From contig VEQU01000015.1 of the NCBI GenBank assembly GCA_018883075.1, forward strand, positions 1-33,991: 33,991 nucleotides of DNA, read 5' to 3'. A model generated the notes under the pieces. It ran no database searches, was not told the origin of the DNA, and saw nothing but the letters and a program-made list of their open reading frames with translations. The translations under genes and the position numbers were made by a program. Shown here in pieces: positions 1 to 8,312 of the stretch. The first letter of the stretch is position 1, and each line of letters opens with the position of its first letter. The stretch comes from Mycobacterium sp. GTDB lineage: Bacteria; Actinomycetota; Actinomycetes; Mycobacteriales; Mycobacteriaceae.

Positions 1-3
1 GGG

Positions 4-1221
4 CTAGGACAGCCGCTCGACCACCATCGCCATACCCTGCCCGCCGCCGACACACATGGTCTCGATACCGAACGTCTTGTCTTGCGTCGCAAGGTTGTTC
101 AGCAGCGTGGCGGTGATGCGCGCGCCGGTCATGCCGAACGGGTGGCCGAGGGCGATCGCGCCGCCGGAGACGTTCAGTTTGTCCTCGTCGATTCCGAGGT
201 CGCGGGCCGAGCCGAGCACCTGAACCGCGAAGGCCTCGTTGATCTCGAACAGGTCGATGTCGGAGATCGACATCTTCGCGTTCGCGAGAGCCTTGTTCAC
301 CGCCTCGATCGGGCCCAAGCCCATGATCTCCGGCGACAGCCCGGACACCCCGGTGGAGACGATGCGCGCCAGCGGTGTGAGCCCGAGCTCCTTCGCCTTC
401 GCCTCGGAGGTGACGATCACCGCCGCCGCCCCGTCGTTGAGCGGGCAGGCATTCCCGGCGGTGACGGTGCCGTCCGGCCGGAACACCGGCTGCAGCTGGG
501 AGACCTTCTCGTACGAGGTGCCGGCGCGCGGCCCGTCGTCGGTCGAGACGACCGTGCCGTCCGGGAGGGTGACGGGGGTGATCTCGCGGGCGAAGAAGCC
601 GCTGTTGATCGCCTCCTCGGCCCGGTTCTGGCTGCGCACCCCCCAGCGGTCCTGATCCTCGCGGCTGATGCCGGTGTAGAGCGCGACGTTCTCCGCCGTC
701 TGGCCCATCGCGATGTAGACGTCCGGCAGCTGCCCGTCCTCGCGTGGGTCATGCCAGGATCCGGCGCCCCCGGCGGTGGCGGCGGTGCGTGCCTCAGCCT
801 CGCTGAACAACGGGTTGTGGGAATCCGGCCAGCCGTCGGAGGTGCCGTGCGGGAAGCGCGACACCGTCTCCACGCCCGCGGAGATGAAGGCCTGGCCCTC
901 GCCGGCTTTGATGGCGTGGAACGCCATCCGCGTGGTCTGCAGTGACGACGAGCAGTACCGGTTGACCGTGACGCCGGGCAGGAAGTCGTAACCCAGTTCG
1001 ACGGCGACCACGCGGGCGATGTTGAAGCCGGCCTCACCTCCGGGCTGGCCGCAGCCCAGCATCAGATCGTCGATGTCATGGGGATCCAGTGCCGGGACCT
1101 TGTCGAGTGCGGCCCGCACCATCTGGGCGGCGAGGTCGTCGGGGCGCATGCTCACCAGTGACCCCTTGCCGGCGCGGCCGATAGGGGAGCGGGCGGTGGC
1201 GACGATGACGGCTTCAGGCAT
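4..1221 (-). CDS. fadA3: Acetyl-CoA acetyltransferase / 3-ketoacyl-CoA thiolase
   Basis: This is a 405-residue type II thiolase, which cleaves 3-ketoacyl-CoA with CoA in beta-oxidation or runs the reverse condensation of acetyl-CoA. The nucleophilic cysteine is Cys90 in NRYCSSS. The NEAF motif is at 328-331, the general-base His360 lies in GGAIALGHPFG, and the second active-site cysteine is Cys390 in CVGGGQG. The length is normal for the family and the gene is complete, with its TAG three bases from the window edge. It starts 9 nt after the stop of the SGNH esterase gene, so the two are probably co-transcribed. The name fadA3 rests on synteny with Rv1074c; the chain-length preference cannot be read from the sequence. 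Confidence 0.93.
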   Translation of the reverse strand: MPEAVIVATARSPIGRAGKGSLVSMRPDDLAAQMVRAALDKVPALDPHDIDDLMLGCGQPGGEAGFNIARVVAVELGYDFLPGVTVNRYCSSSLQTTRMAFHAIKAGEGQAFISAGVETVSRFPHGTSDGWPDSHNPLFSEAEARTAATAGGAGSWHDPREDGQLPDVYIAMGQTAENVALYTGISREDQDRWGVRSQNRAEEAINSGFFAREITPVTLPDGTVVSTDDGPRAGTSYEKVSQLQPVFRPDGTVTAGNACPLNDGAAAVIVTSEAKAKELGLTPLARIVSTGVSGLSPEIMGLGPIEAVNKALANAKMSISDIDLFEINEAFAVQVLGSARDLGIDEDKLNVSGGAIALGHPFGMTGARITATLLNNLATQDKTFGIETMCVGGGQGMAMVVERLS

Positions 1222-1230
1222 TCCTAAAAC

Positions 1231-2049
1231 CTAGCCGCCTCCCAGCGCGCGGCGCAGCGCGGGCAGCAGTTCGCCCGCCGCCAATGCGTATCCCTGCGCC
1301 GACGGGTGGTAGCGGTCGTCGGCGAACAGCCGGTGCGGATCGGTGCCGAAGTGCGGCGCGAGACGGTCGGCCAGCGGCACCGGAACACCGCCGGCGGCGC
1401 GGACCTCCGCGGCCTGGGCCCGGGCCAGCCGCGACCCGATCGATCGGGCCGTCCAGCGCAGCGGCTGCGGGATCGCGGTGATCACGCCGAGATCCGGGCA
1501 GGTGCCCACCACGACGGCCGCGCCCGCCGAGCGCAGGCGGTGAACCGCCGAACCCAGCCGGCGGGCCGACGGCCCGATGCCGTTGAGTGTGGTCACATCG
1601 TTGGCGCCGATCATGATCACCGCCGCGTCCGGGGGCGGGCCGGCGACGAGCATCGCATCCACCTGTCCGGCCAGGCCCTTCGACGTGGCGCCCACGATCG
1701 CCTTCGTGGACAGCCGCACCGAGCTGCCGAAGTGATCGGCGATGCCGCGGGCGAGCAGCACGCCCGGAACATGGTCGGCCTCAGCGCAGCCGTACCCGGT
1801 GGCCGTCGAGTCACCGAAGATCATCAGGTGCGTGTCGACGGCCGTGCCGCGCTCCCGGCTGACCGGGCCGCCGCCGGGCAGATACACGCCGTCGGCGCGC
1901 GGCGGGGTGTCCCATGCCCTCGGGATGAGGCTGCGGGCCTGCTCGGCCTGACCGGTCAGAAAGTTGCGGGCGCCCACCACCGCGCTGCCGGTGGAGGCCA
2001 GAACTCCGGCCATCACCAGCGCCCGGGTGGACCCGATCCGCATGACCAC
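1231..2049 (-). CDS. SGNH/GDSL-family esterase, membrane-anchored or exported
   Basis: This is an SGNH hydrolase (serine esterase or lipase fold) of 272 residues if GTG at 2049 is the start. Block I is IFGDSTATG, with nucleophile Ser81. Block III is GAND around 148-151. Block V is DRYHP, giving Asp245 and His248 of the triad. A hydrophobic stretch near residues 10-25 suggests a signal anchor or signal peptide. The frame is open further upstream, to 2157. I prefer GTG 2049 because TAAACT lies exactly 7 nt before it, and because the resulting triad numbering agrees within a residue with what I recall for the M. tuberculosis homologue Rv1075c, a GDSL-type esterase. ATG 2043 is the alternative start. 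It lies directly upstream of fadA3 on the same strand. Confidence 0.85.
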   Translation of the reverse strand: MVMRIGSTRALVMAGVLASTGSAVVGARNFLTGQAEQARSLIPRAWDTPPRADGVYLPGGGPVSRERGTAVDTHLMIFGDSTATGYGCAEADHVPGVLLARGIADHFGSSVRLSTKAIVGATSKGLAGQVDAMLVAGPPPDAAVIMIGANDVTTLNGIGPSARRLGSAVHRLRSAGAAVVVGTCPDLGVITAIPQPLRWTARSIGSRLARAQAAEVRAAGGVPVPLADRLAPHFGTDPHRLFADDRYHPSAQGYALAAGELLPALRRALGGG

Positions 2050-2056
2050 GCCCGTC

Positions 2057-2062
2057 AGTTTA
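2057..2062 (-). promoter_or_regulatory. -10 box of the SGNH esterase gene (leaderless layout)
   Basis: TAAACT on the minus strand is followed by 7 nt and then GTG at 2049. This matches the mycobacterial TANNNT -10 element placed for transcription to begin at the start codon. It also favours GTG 2049 over the longer reading frame. Confidence 0.5.
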
Positions 2063-2207
2063 GGGCGGTCTGCGGCGGGAAAACAGTGGTCAAGAGGGTC
2101 ACAGAGCGATATCAGATCCGCCAAGAAACCGCCGTGAAGGGTTGTGGTGCGCGTCACACCTGCCAGGCTCTAGGCAGCACAGATGCCGGCGTAGGGAGTT
2201 AGCGACA

Positions 2208-3245
2208 ATGGCTGCACCGATCAGGATTCCCCAGAGCGATTCGGTCCGTGTCACACGCGCGCGGCGGTACCCGGTCAGCGACGGAGCACCGGTCGAGGTC
2301 GTCGAGGACGGCCCCAGCATCCAGGCCCGCCTCGTCTCGCTGGGAACCCGCTTGACCATGTGGCCCGCCCTCGCGGTGCTCAGCCACGTCCCGCACTGGC
2401 CGTGGCCGTTCGGACTGGTCGACTCCGTCGCCCGCGCGTTGCTTCCCTCGCCCGGCACGGTCCGGGCCACCGTCGGTCTGCCGAACGCGTCGGCGCAACT
2501 GGTTCGCGCCCCCGGCGTCCTGCCCGCCGACGGCCGTCGGCGGGTAGTGCTCTACATGCACGGCGGCGGTTTCATGACGTGCGGTGTGAACTCGCACAGC
2601 CGCCTGGCGGTGGCCCTGTCGAAGTTCGCCGACTCGCCAGTGCTGGTGGTGGACTACCGGCTGATCCCCAAGCACACCATCGGCATGGCCATCGACGACT
2701 GCTACGACGGCTACCAGTGGCTGCGGCTGCGCGGATACGAGCCGGATCAGATCGTGCTCGCCGGTGATTCCGCGGGCGGCTATCTGTCCCTGGCGCTGGC
2801 CCAGCGGTTGCAGGCCGAGGGCGAGACCCCGGCCGCGATGGTGGCGATCTCACCGCTGCTGCAACTGGAGACGGACCCCAAGTGCGCGCACCCCAACATC
2901 ACCACCGATGCGATGTTCCCGCCGAAGGCCTTCGACGCTCTGGTCGCTCTGGTCGCGCGGGCGGCGGCCGGCAGTGTGGTCAACGGGGAGCCCGAGGACG
3001 TCTACGAGCCGCTGGACCACATCGAGCCGGGGCTGCCCCGCACGCTGATCCACGTGTCCGGGTCGGAGGTGCTGCTGCATGATGCGCGGCTGGCTGCCCG
3101 GCGACTGGCGGCCGCGGGGGTGGCCACCGAGGTGCGGGTGTGGCCGGGCCAGATTCACGACTTTCAGCTGGCGGCCCCGCTGATCCCGGAGGCGACGCGC
3201 TCGCTGCGCCAGATCGGCGAGTACATCCGCGAGGCCACTGGCTGA
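2208..3245 (+). CDS. lipU: Alpha/beta-hydrolase esterase of the hormone-sensitive-lipase family (LipU)
   Basis: This is a 345-residue carboxylesterase or lipase of the HSL (type IV) family. The oxyanion-hole motif HGGG is at 118-121. The nucleophile elbow GDSAGG carries Ser188, and His317 lies in GQIHDF. The acidic member is probably Glu287 in GSEVLLHD, where many relatives have Asp. Substrates are likely short-chain esters of lipids, but the sequence does not say which. ATG 2208 was chosen because AGGGAG at 2193-2198 sits 9 nt upstream; the frame is open a further 22 codons. It is divergent from the SGNH esterase gene across a 158-bp gap with no other gene. Synteny points to Rv1076. Confidence 0.9.
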   Translation: MAAPIRIPQSDSVRVTRARRYPVSDGAPVEVVEDGPSIQARLVSLGTRLTMWPALAVLSHVPHWPWPFGLVDSVARALLPSPGTVRATVGLPNASAQLVRAPGVLPADGRRRVVLYMHGGGFMTCGVNSHSRLAVALSKFADSPVLVVDYRLIPKHTIGMAIDDCYDGYQWLRLRGYEPDQIVLAGDSAGGYLSLALAQRLQAEGETPAAMVAISPLLQLETDPKCAHPNITTDAMFPPKAFDALVALVARAAAGSVVNGEPEDVYEPLDHIEPGLPRTLIHVSGSEVLLHDARLAARRLAAAGVATEVRVWPGQIHDFQLAAPLIPEATRSLRQIGEYIREATG

Positions 3246-3269
3246 ATGCGCGTCTGACACCATGGAGTC

Positions 3270-4664
3270 ATGCGCATCGCCCGGCACATCAGCGAGCTGA
3301 TCGGCGACACCCCGCTCGTCGAGCTGACCTCCGTCGTTCCCGAGGGCGCGGGCCGGGTGGTCGCCAAGGTCGAGTACCTCAACCCGGGCGGGAGTTCCAA
3401 GGACCGCATCGCGGTGAAGATGATCGACGCCGCCGAAGCCAGCGGCGCGCTGAAACCGGGCGGCACCATCGTCGAGCCAACCTCCGGCAACACCGGTGTG
3501 GGTTTGGCTCTGGTGGCCCAGCGCCGCGGCTACAAGTGCGTGTTCATCTGCCCGGACAAGGTCAGCGAGGACAAGCAGAACGTGCTGCGCGCCTACGGCG
3601 CCGAGGTGATCGTCTGCCCGACGGCCGTCCCTCCGGACCACCCGGACAGTTACTACAGCGTCTCCGACCGGTTGGTGGCCGAGATCGACGGCGCCTGGAA
3701 GCCCGACCAGTACTCCAACCCCAACGGCCCGGTCAGTCACTTCGAGACCACCGGCCCGGAGATCTGGGCCGACACCGACGGCACGGTGACCCATTTCGTC
3801 GCCGGCGTCGGCACCGGGGGAACCATCACCGGTGCGGGCCGCTATCTCAAGGAAGCGTCCGGCGGGCGGGTCAAGGTCATCGGCGCCGACCCGGAGGGGT
3901 CGGTGTACTCCGGCGGCAGCGGACGGCCCTATCTGGTCGAAGGTGTGGGCGAGGACTTCTGGCCCGCGGCCTACGACCCGGCCGTGCCGGATCAGATCAT
4001 CGCCGTGTCCGACGCCGACTCGTTCGACATGACCCGGCGCCTGGCCCGCGAGGAGGGCCTGCTCGTTGGCGGGTCGTGCGGGATGGCGACGGTCGCGGCA
4101 CTGCGCGTCGCGGTCGAGGCCGGCCCGGGCTCGCTGACCGTGGTGCTGCTGCCCGACGGCGGTCGCGGCTACATGTCGAAGATCTTCAACGACGCGTGGA
4201 TGTCGTCGTACGGTTTCCTGCGCAACCCGCTCGATGACACCAAGCCTGAGCCGACGGTCGGCGACATTCTGCGGGGCAAGTCCGGCGCGCTGCCCGACCT
4301 GGTGCACACCCACCCGTCGGAGACCGTGCGCGACGCCATCGGGATTCTTCGCGAGTACGGCGTCTCGCAGATGCCGGTGGTCGGGGCCGAGCCGCCGGTG
4401 ATGGCGGGGGAGGTGGCCGGCAGCGTCTCCGAACGCGAACTGCTCTCGGCGGTGTTCGAAGGACGGGCCAACCTCGCCGACGCCGTGTCGATGCACATGA
4501 GTCCGGCGCTGCCGTTGATCGGCGCCGGCGAATTGGTGAGCGTCGCGGCCAAGGCGCTGCGCGACGCCGACGCCGTCATGGTTGTCGAGGGCGGCAAACC
4601 CGTGGGCGTGATCACCCGGCACGATCTGCTGGGTTTCCTGTCCGACGGCCCGCGGCGGCGCTGA
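3270..4664 (+). CDS. cbs: Cystathionine beta-synthase (PLP enzyme with CBS-pair domain)
   Basis: The enzyme condenses serine (or an activated serine) with homocysteine to cystathionine, the first step of transsulfuration. The 464 residues match the length I recall for Rv1077. The PLP lysine is Lys44 in GGSSKDR. The substrate loop TSGNTG is at 71-76 and the phosphate-binding GTGGT at 181-185. A C-terminal CBS-domain pair covers about 335-460. There is no N-terminal heme-binding extension of the animal type. No good ribosome-binding site or TANNNT box stands before ATG 3270. metB, the enzyme acting on the same intermediate, lies 1.1 kb downstream with one gene between. Confidence 0.93.
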   Translation: MRIARHISELIGDTPLVELTSVVPEGAGRVVAKVEYLNPGGSSKDRIAVKMIDAAEASGALKPGGTIVEPTSGNTGVGLALVAQRRGYKCVFICPDKVSEDKQNVLRAYGAEVIVCPTAVPPDHPDSYYSVSDRLVAEIDGAWKPDQYSNPNGPVSHFETTGPEIWADTDGTVTHFVAGVGTGGTITGAGRYLKEASGGRVKVIGADPEGSVYSGGSGRPYLVEGVGEDFWPAAYDPAVPDQIIAVSDADSFDMTRRLAREEGLLVGGSCGMATVAALRVAVEAGPGSLTVVLLPDGGRGYMSKIFNDAWMSSYGFLRNPLDDTKPEPTVGDILRGKSGALPDLVHTHPSETVRDAIGILREYGVSQMPVVGAEPPVMAGEVAGSVSERELLSAVFEGRANLADAVSMHMSPALPLIGAGELVSVAAKALRDADAVMVVEGGKPVGVITRHDLLGFLSDGPRRR

Positions 4665-4705
4665 GTGTCGGCGTGGCCGAACCGGCACCCCGGCGGTTCA
4701 GCAGC

Positions 4706-4711
4706 TAGGGT
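4706..4711 (+). promoter_or_regulatory. Possible -10 box for the proline-rich protein gene
   Basis: TAGGGT in the 101-bp gap after cbs would start a transcript near 4718 and leave a leader of about 47 nt that contains the GGAGGG ribosome-binding site at 4758-4763. This is a consensus match only. Confidence 0.25.
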
Positions 4712-4765
4712 GAAGTCGCTCGTAGCTGACGTGCGCTCCCGCTGAGCGCTGGCCCTCGGAGGGAC

Positions 4766-5764
4766 ATGACCGACCAACCGCCCGGCAACTATCCGCCGCC
4801 CGGGAACTATCCGCCTCCCGAGGGCTTCCCCCCGCCCGGCAACCATCCGCCCGCCGGGGGGTACCCGCCACCGCCGCCGGGCGGCTATCCGCCACCATCG
4901 CCGCCGGGCGGCTATCAGCCACCACCGCCGCCGGGATGGGGCTACCCGCCGCCGGCTCCGGGCGGTTATCCGCCACCGCCTCCCGGCTACGGATATCCGC
5001 CGCCCCCCTCGCCCGGCGGCGGTTACCTCCCGCCACCGCCCGGTTACGGGATGCCCGGCCCGATCTACAGCGTCGGCGACGCTCTGTCGTGGGCCTGGAA
5101 CAAGTTCACCCGCAACGCCCTCCCGCTGGTGGTGGCCACGCTGCTGTTCGGCCTGCTGCTCGCGGTGCTCAACACGCTGTCGGGGCAGCTGCTGCAGTCG
5201 GTCTCGCCGGAGGCGTTCACCACCATCGACACCGGTGACGGCCTGATCGAGTCCACCACGACCACGATCACGGGCGCCGGTATCGCCGTTCTGGTGCTGT
5301 CCACCCTGGTGCAGATACTTGTCAGCGGCGTGATCGCCGCGGCCTACTACGGGGGCCTGCTCGACATCGCCAACGGTCAGCCGGTGACGATCGGCTCGTT
5401 CCTGCGGCCGCGCAACGTCGTCTCGGTGGTCCTAGCCTCGCTCATCGTCGGCCTGCTGACGGTGATCGGTCTGCTGTTGTGCATCCTGCCCGGACTGCTG
5501 GTCGGCTTGTTCACCTTGTTCACCACGGTGGCGATCGTGGACCGCAATCTCTCGCCGGTCGACGGCATCAAGGCGAGCATCGACATCACCAAGGCGCACT
5601 TCGGGAAGGTGCTGCTGGCATGGCTGACCAGTCTGGCCCTGCTGTTCATCGGAGCCCTGCTGTGCGGTGTGGGCCTGCTGGTCACCGCGCCGCTGTCGTA
5701 CCTGTTCCTGGTGTACACCTACCGCAAGCTCAGCGGGGGTTCGGTGGCGCCCGCCGCCGTCTAG
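4766..5764 (+). CDS. Proline/glycine/tyrosine-rich multi-pass membrane protein at the pra locus
   Basis: This 332-residue membrane protein has two parts. Residues 5-97 are low-complexity tandem units of the NYPPP and GGYPPP kind, presumably a flexible cytoplasmic or wall-facing arm. Residues 100-330 carry about five or six hydrophobic segments, including stretches near 118-135, 172-195, 213-255 and 283-315. The position between cbs and metB is that of pra (Rv1078), the proline-rich antigen. However, the membrane part does not read like the shorter RDD-type module I recall for Pra. It resembles the DUF975-like family in the segment around AIVDRNLSPVDGI. I therefore do not assign the pra symbol. 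Function is unknown. GGAGGG at 4758-4763 supports ATG 4766. Confidence 0.85.
   Translation: MTDQPPGNYPPPGNYPPPEGFPPPGNHPPAGGYPPPPPGGYPPPSPPGGYQPPPPPGWGYPPPAPGGYPPPPPGYGYPPPPSPGGGYLPPPPGYGMPGPIYSVGDALSWAWNKFTRNALPLVVATLLFGLLLAVLNTLSGQLLQSVSPEAFTTIDTGDGLIESTTTTITGAGIAVLVLSTLVQILVSGVIAAAYYGGLLDIANGQPVTIGSFLRPRNVVSVVLASLIVGLLTVIGLLLCILPGLLVGLFTLFTTVAIVDRNLSPVDGIKASIDITKAHFGKVLLAWLTSLALLFIGALLCGVGLLVTAPLSYLFLVYTYRKLSGGSVAPAAV
4778..5056 (+). repeat. Imperfect coding repeats (Pro/Gly/Tyr-rich)
   Basis: This stretch of short degenerate units encodes YPPP-type motifs (NYPPP, GGYPPP, GYGYPPP) in the N-terminal arm of the membrane protein. Copy number in such DNA often varies between strains by slippage. 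The units are in frame and irregular, so this is not a CRISPR. Confidence 0.8.
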
Positions 5765-5778
5765 GCGGATGATCCGCC
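5764..5778. promoter_or_regulatory. 15-bp palindrome between the proline-rich gene and metB
   Basis: GGCGGAT, one central G, then ATCCGCC form a perfect inverted repeat that begins on the last base of the upstream stop codon and ends 5 bp before the metB -10 box. With a single central base it is better suited to binding a dimeric protein than to forming an RNA hairpin. That it acts as an operator is inference. Confidence 0.4.
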
Positions 5779-5783
5779 GCCGT

Positions 5784-5789
5784 TAGGCT
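5784..5789 (+). promoter_or_regulatory. metB -10 box (leaderless layout)
   Basis: TAGGCT is followed after 5 nt by GTG 5795 and after 8 nt by ATG 5798. There is no Shine-Dalgarno sequence in between, so metB mRNA may begin at or within two or three bases of its start codon. Confidence 0.45.
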
Positions 5790-5797
5790 CGTCGGTG

Positions 5798-6952
5798 ATG
5801 ACTGACTCGCACCGCCGGTACGGTTTCGCCACCAGGGCCATCCACGCCGGCTACCGCCCCGACCCGGCCACCGGGGCGGTCAACGCACCCATCTACGCGA
5901 GCAGCACCTTCGCCCAGGACGGCGTGGGCGGCCTGCGCGGCGGATTCGAGTACGCCCGCACCGGCAACCCGACCCGTTCGGCGCTGGAGAGCGCACTGGC
6001 CGCGGTCGAGGACAGCGGCTACGCACGAGCGTTCTCCTCGGGTATGGCCGCCACCGACTGTGCGCTGCGAGCGGTGCTGCGCCCGGGTGACCACATCGTC
6101 ATTCCCGACGACGCCTACGGCGGCACCTTCCGGCTGATCGACAAGGTGTTCAGTCAGTGGGGCGTGGCGCACACGCCGGTGGCGCTGTCCGATCTCGACG
6201 CCGTGCGCTCCGCCGTCACAACCGCCACCCGGATGATCTGGGTCGAGACGCCGACGAACCCGCTGCTGTCGATCGCCGACATCGCGGCGGTCGCCGACAT
6301 CGGACACGCCGCGGGGGCAATGGTGTTGGTGGACAACACGTTCGCCTCACCCGCGCTGCAGCAGCCACTGCACCTCGGCGCCGACATCGTGCTGCACTCC
6401 ACCACCAAGTACATCGGCGGGCATTCCGATGTGGTCGGCGGTGCCCTTGTGACCGACGATGAGGAACTCGACGCCAAGTTCGCCTTCCTGCAGAACGGGG
6501 CGGGCGCGGTTCCCGGACCCTTCGACGCCTACCTGACCATGCGCGGGCTGAAGACGCTCGAGGTGCGGATGCAGCGGCACAGCGAGAACGCGGCGCGCGT
6601 CGCCGCGTTCCTCGCCGAGCACCCTTCGGTGAACCAGGTGCTCTATCCCGGCCTTCCCGGTCACCCCGGACATGACGTCGCGGCACGCCAGATGAGGGCA
6701 TTCGGCGGAATGCTGTCGGTGCGCATGCGCGGCGGTGCGCAGGCCGCACGCAAATTCTGTTCGGCCACAGAGATTTTCATTCTCGCCGAATCGCTCGGTG
6801 GCGTCGAATCCCTGATCGAGCACCCCGGCGCGATGACGCACGCTTCCACGGTCGGCTCGCAGCTGGAGGTGCCCGAGGATCTGGTCCGGTTGTCGGTGGG
6901 GATCGAGGACGTCGTCGACCTGCTCGCCGATATCGAGCAGGCTCTGCCCTAA
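5798..6952 (+). CDS. metB: Cystathionine gamma-synthase / gamma-lyase family PLP enzyme
   Basis: This Cys/Met-metabolism PLP enzyme (384 residues) uses an O-acyl-homoserine and cysteine to make cystathionine, or cleaves cystathionine in the reverse pathway. Lys204 in STTKYIGGHSD forms the Schiff base, preceded by the conserved YARTGNPT and VDNTFASP segments. The start is ATG 5798, with GTG 5795 directly in front as an alternative; neither has a ribosome-binding site. With cbs upstream, the region covers both arms of transsulfuration. Synteny with Rv1079 supports the name, but synthase versus lyase activity cannot be separated by eye. Confidence 0.92.
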   Translation: MTDSHRRYGFATRAIHAGYRPDPATGAVNAPIYASSTFAQDGVGGLRGGFEYARTGNPTRSALESALAAVEDSGYARAFSSGMAATDCALRAVLRPGDHIVIPDDAYGGTFRLIDKVFSQWGVAHTPVALSDLDAVRSAVTTATRMIWVETPTNPLLSIADIAAVADIGHAAGAMVLVDNTFASPALQQPLHLGADIVLHSTTKYIGGHSDVVGGALVTDDEELDAKFAFLQNGAGAVPGPFDAYLTMRGLKTLEVRMQRHSENAARVAAFLAEHPSVNQVLYPGLPGHPGHDVAARQMRAFGGMLSVRMRGGAQAARKFCSATEIFILAESLGGVESLIEHPGAMTHASTVGSQLEVPEDLVRLSVGIEDVVDLLADIEQALP

Positions 6953-6978
6953 CTCGGCGGTCCCTTACCCGGCGGTTT

Positions 6979-7644
6979 TCAGTTCAGCGCCGGCAGCACC
7001 GCGGCGGCCGTCGCAGCGAGGTTCGCCTCGGCGGGGGACTCCTGCGACACATACGACCCGGCCCCGAAGGTGACTTCACTCGCCCGCTGCGCCGCGTGCT
7101 TGGCGGCGTCCTCGTCGAGATTCAGCGCCGGGCCGAGCCCGCCGACGGTACTGAGCACGGCGACGATCGCGGCGGTCGGAGTGGGTGGCTGCAGGCCGTG
7201 GAAAAGCGCTGAGGTGATGGCCTGGCGGACCGCCCCGACCCGCCGGCGGTCACTGAGCGGCCAGGCGTAGCTGTTGCGCAGCAACCGATGCGAGGACAAC
7301 TGGATCTGATGGATCTGCCCGGTCCGCAGCAACTGGTCAAGCACGTCGTCCTCCGCGCGCTTGCGCATCCGGCCGATCGCCGCGCCGGCGGTCAGCGGGC
7401 TGCGCTCGAGCAGCGCGAGGGCCGGCCGCACCGCAGGGTCCATCGGCACCGGACCGGCCAGCGCGATCAGCTGCCCCGGCGCCGCGGCGTCGCCGGCCAC
7501 GGCCGGCCTGATCCGGCAGTCGTAGGCCAGATCGAGCAGCAGGGCGCCGGCGAGCGCACGGCCACGCTGGTTGCGGTTCAGACGCGGCTGCGCCGACTCG
7601 TTGTCGAGCAGCAACAGCAGCAGGTCTTCGGCGATCCGCGCCAT
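6979..7644 (-). CDS. GPP34 (GOLPH3/VPS74-like) family protein
   Basis: This 221-residue soluble helical protein fits the GPP34 family. The N terminus ARIAEDLLLLLLDNESAQP followed by a GRALAGALLLDLA segment is typical, as is the later DVLDQLLRTG and RLLRNSYAWPL. In eukaryotes GOLPH3 binds phosphatidylinositol-4-phosphate at the Golgi; bacterial members are common in actinobacteria and their function is not established. It lies 12 nt downstream of greA on the same strand with no promoter-like sequence or ribosome-binding site between, so it is probably in the greA transcript. It converges on metB across 26 bp. Confidence 0.85.
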   Translation of the reverse strand: MARIAEDLLLLLLDNESAQPRLNRNQRGRALAGALLLDLAYDCRIRPAVAGDAAAPGQLIALAGPVPMDPAVRPALALLERSPLTAGAAIGRMRKRAEDDVLDQLLRTGQIHQIQLSSHRLLRNSYAWPLSDRRRVGAVRQAITSALFHGLQPPTPTAAIVAVLSTVGGLGPALNLDEDAAKHAAQRASEVTFGAGSYVSQESPAEANLAATAAAVLPALN

Positions 7645-7656
7645 GGGAGTCGCCGG

Positions 7657-8157
7657 CTAGGGCTGGTAGGGCTTGGCCTTGAGCAGCTTCACCTTGACGG
7701 TCTTACCGCTGGGGATCGTGTACTCGCGCGTCTCGCCCTCGCTGGCGTTGAGCAGCGCGGCGCCCAACGGGGAGTTCGGCGAGTAGACCTCGAGCTTGTC
7801 CTCGACGACGCCCTGCTGACGGGTCGCGATGAGGAATGTCTCAGTTTCCTTCTTGCCGTCCTCGTAGATGAACTGCACCTCCACCACCGAACCGGGCAGC
7901 GCAACGCCGGACTGCTTAGGCGCTTCGCCCACCTTCGCTGTATTGAGCAGTTCCTGCAGCTGCCGGATGCGGGCCTCTTCCTGGCCCTGTTGCTCCCGCG
8001 CGGCGTGGTAGCCGCCATTCTCCCGCAGGTCGCCCTCTTCGCGGCGGTCGTTGATCTCGGCCGCGATGACGGGCCGGTGAGCGATCAGTTGATCGAGTTC
8101 GGCCTTGAGCTTGTCGAAGGACTCCTGGGTGAGCCAGACCACCTGGGTATCGGTCAT
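7657..8157 (-). CDS. greA: Transcription elongation factor GreA
   Basis: GreA enters the RNA polymerase secondary channel and triggers cleavage of backtracked RNA. The 166-residue protein has the N-terminal coiled coil (about residues 8-75) with the acidic tip in [20 protein letters not shown], where the DLREN acidic pair is the catalytic region. The C-terminal FKBP-like domain includes [14 protein letters not shown] 8157 gives the usual GreA length, and AGGGAG lies 9 nt upstream. The frame stays open another 55 codons upstream, but that stretch is low in similarity to anything and contains the leader hairpins. GPP34 follows 12 nt downstream. Confidence 0.95.
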   Translation of the reverse strand: MTDTQVVWLTQESFDKLKAELDQLIAHRPVIAAEINDRREEGDLRENGGYHAAREQQGQEEARIRQLQELLNTAKVGEAPKQSGVALPGSVVEVQFIYEDGKKETETFLIATRQQGVVEDKLEVYSPNSPLGAALLNASEGETREYTIPSGKTVKVKLLKAKPYQP

Positions 8158-8306
8158 CTCGCCAGCGCTCCCTTGATCGTGTCCGCGCAGTATCGCGGTG
8201 CAGTGTCTTTCGCTGCCGGGAAGATGCGGGCTGTTTCCGCGTGTATTGCTGAAAGCGGCGGGGACGCTAATGAAGCAATACACGGCTCCCAGCAGGAACC
8301 GTGTAT
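8158..8306 (-). promoter_or_regulatory. greA 5' leader with alternative hairpins
   Basis: In the greA direction, arm A (8306-8295) pairs with arm B (8289-8278) over 12 bp including one U-G wobble, closing a 5-nt loop. Part of arm B (8284-8274) can instead pair with arm C (8250-8240) over 11 perfect bp. The two foldings share arm B and exclude each other. A small stem lies nearer the gene (8198-8194 with 8187-8183). No U-tract follows any stem. That this is an attenuator or RNA sensor is inference. Confidence 0.5.
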
Positions 8307-8312
8307 GCGCCG

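Noticed and set aside
2850-4688. 612-codon open frame on the minus strand across cbs
   Set aside because: Antisense to a clearly conserved enzyme; the Arg/His/Gly/Asp-rich product is the usual artefact of high third-position GC.
4778-5056. Repeat array considered as a CRISPR or minisatellite
   Set aside because: Units are short, degenerate and in frame, without uniform spacers; they encode a proline-rich protein arm.
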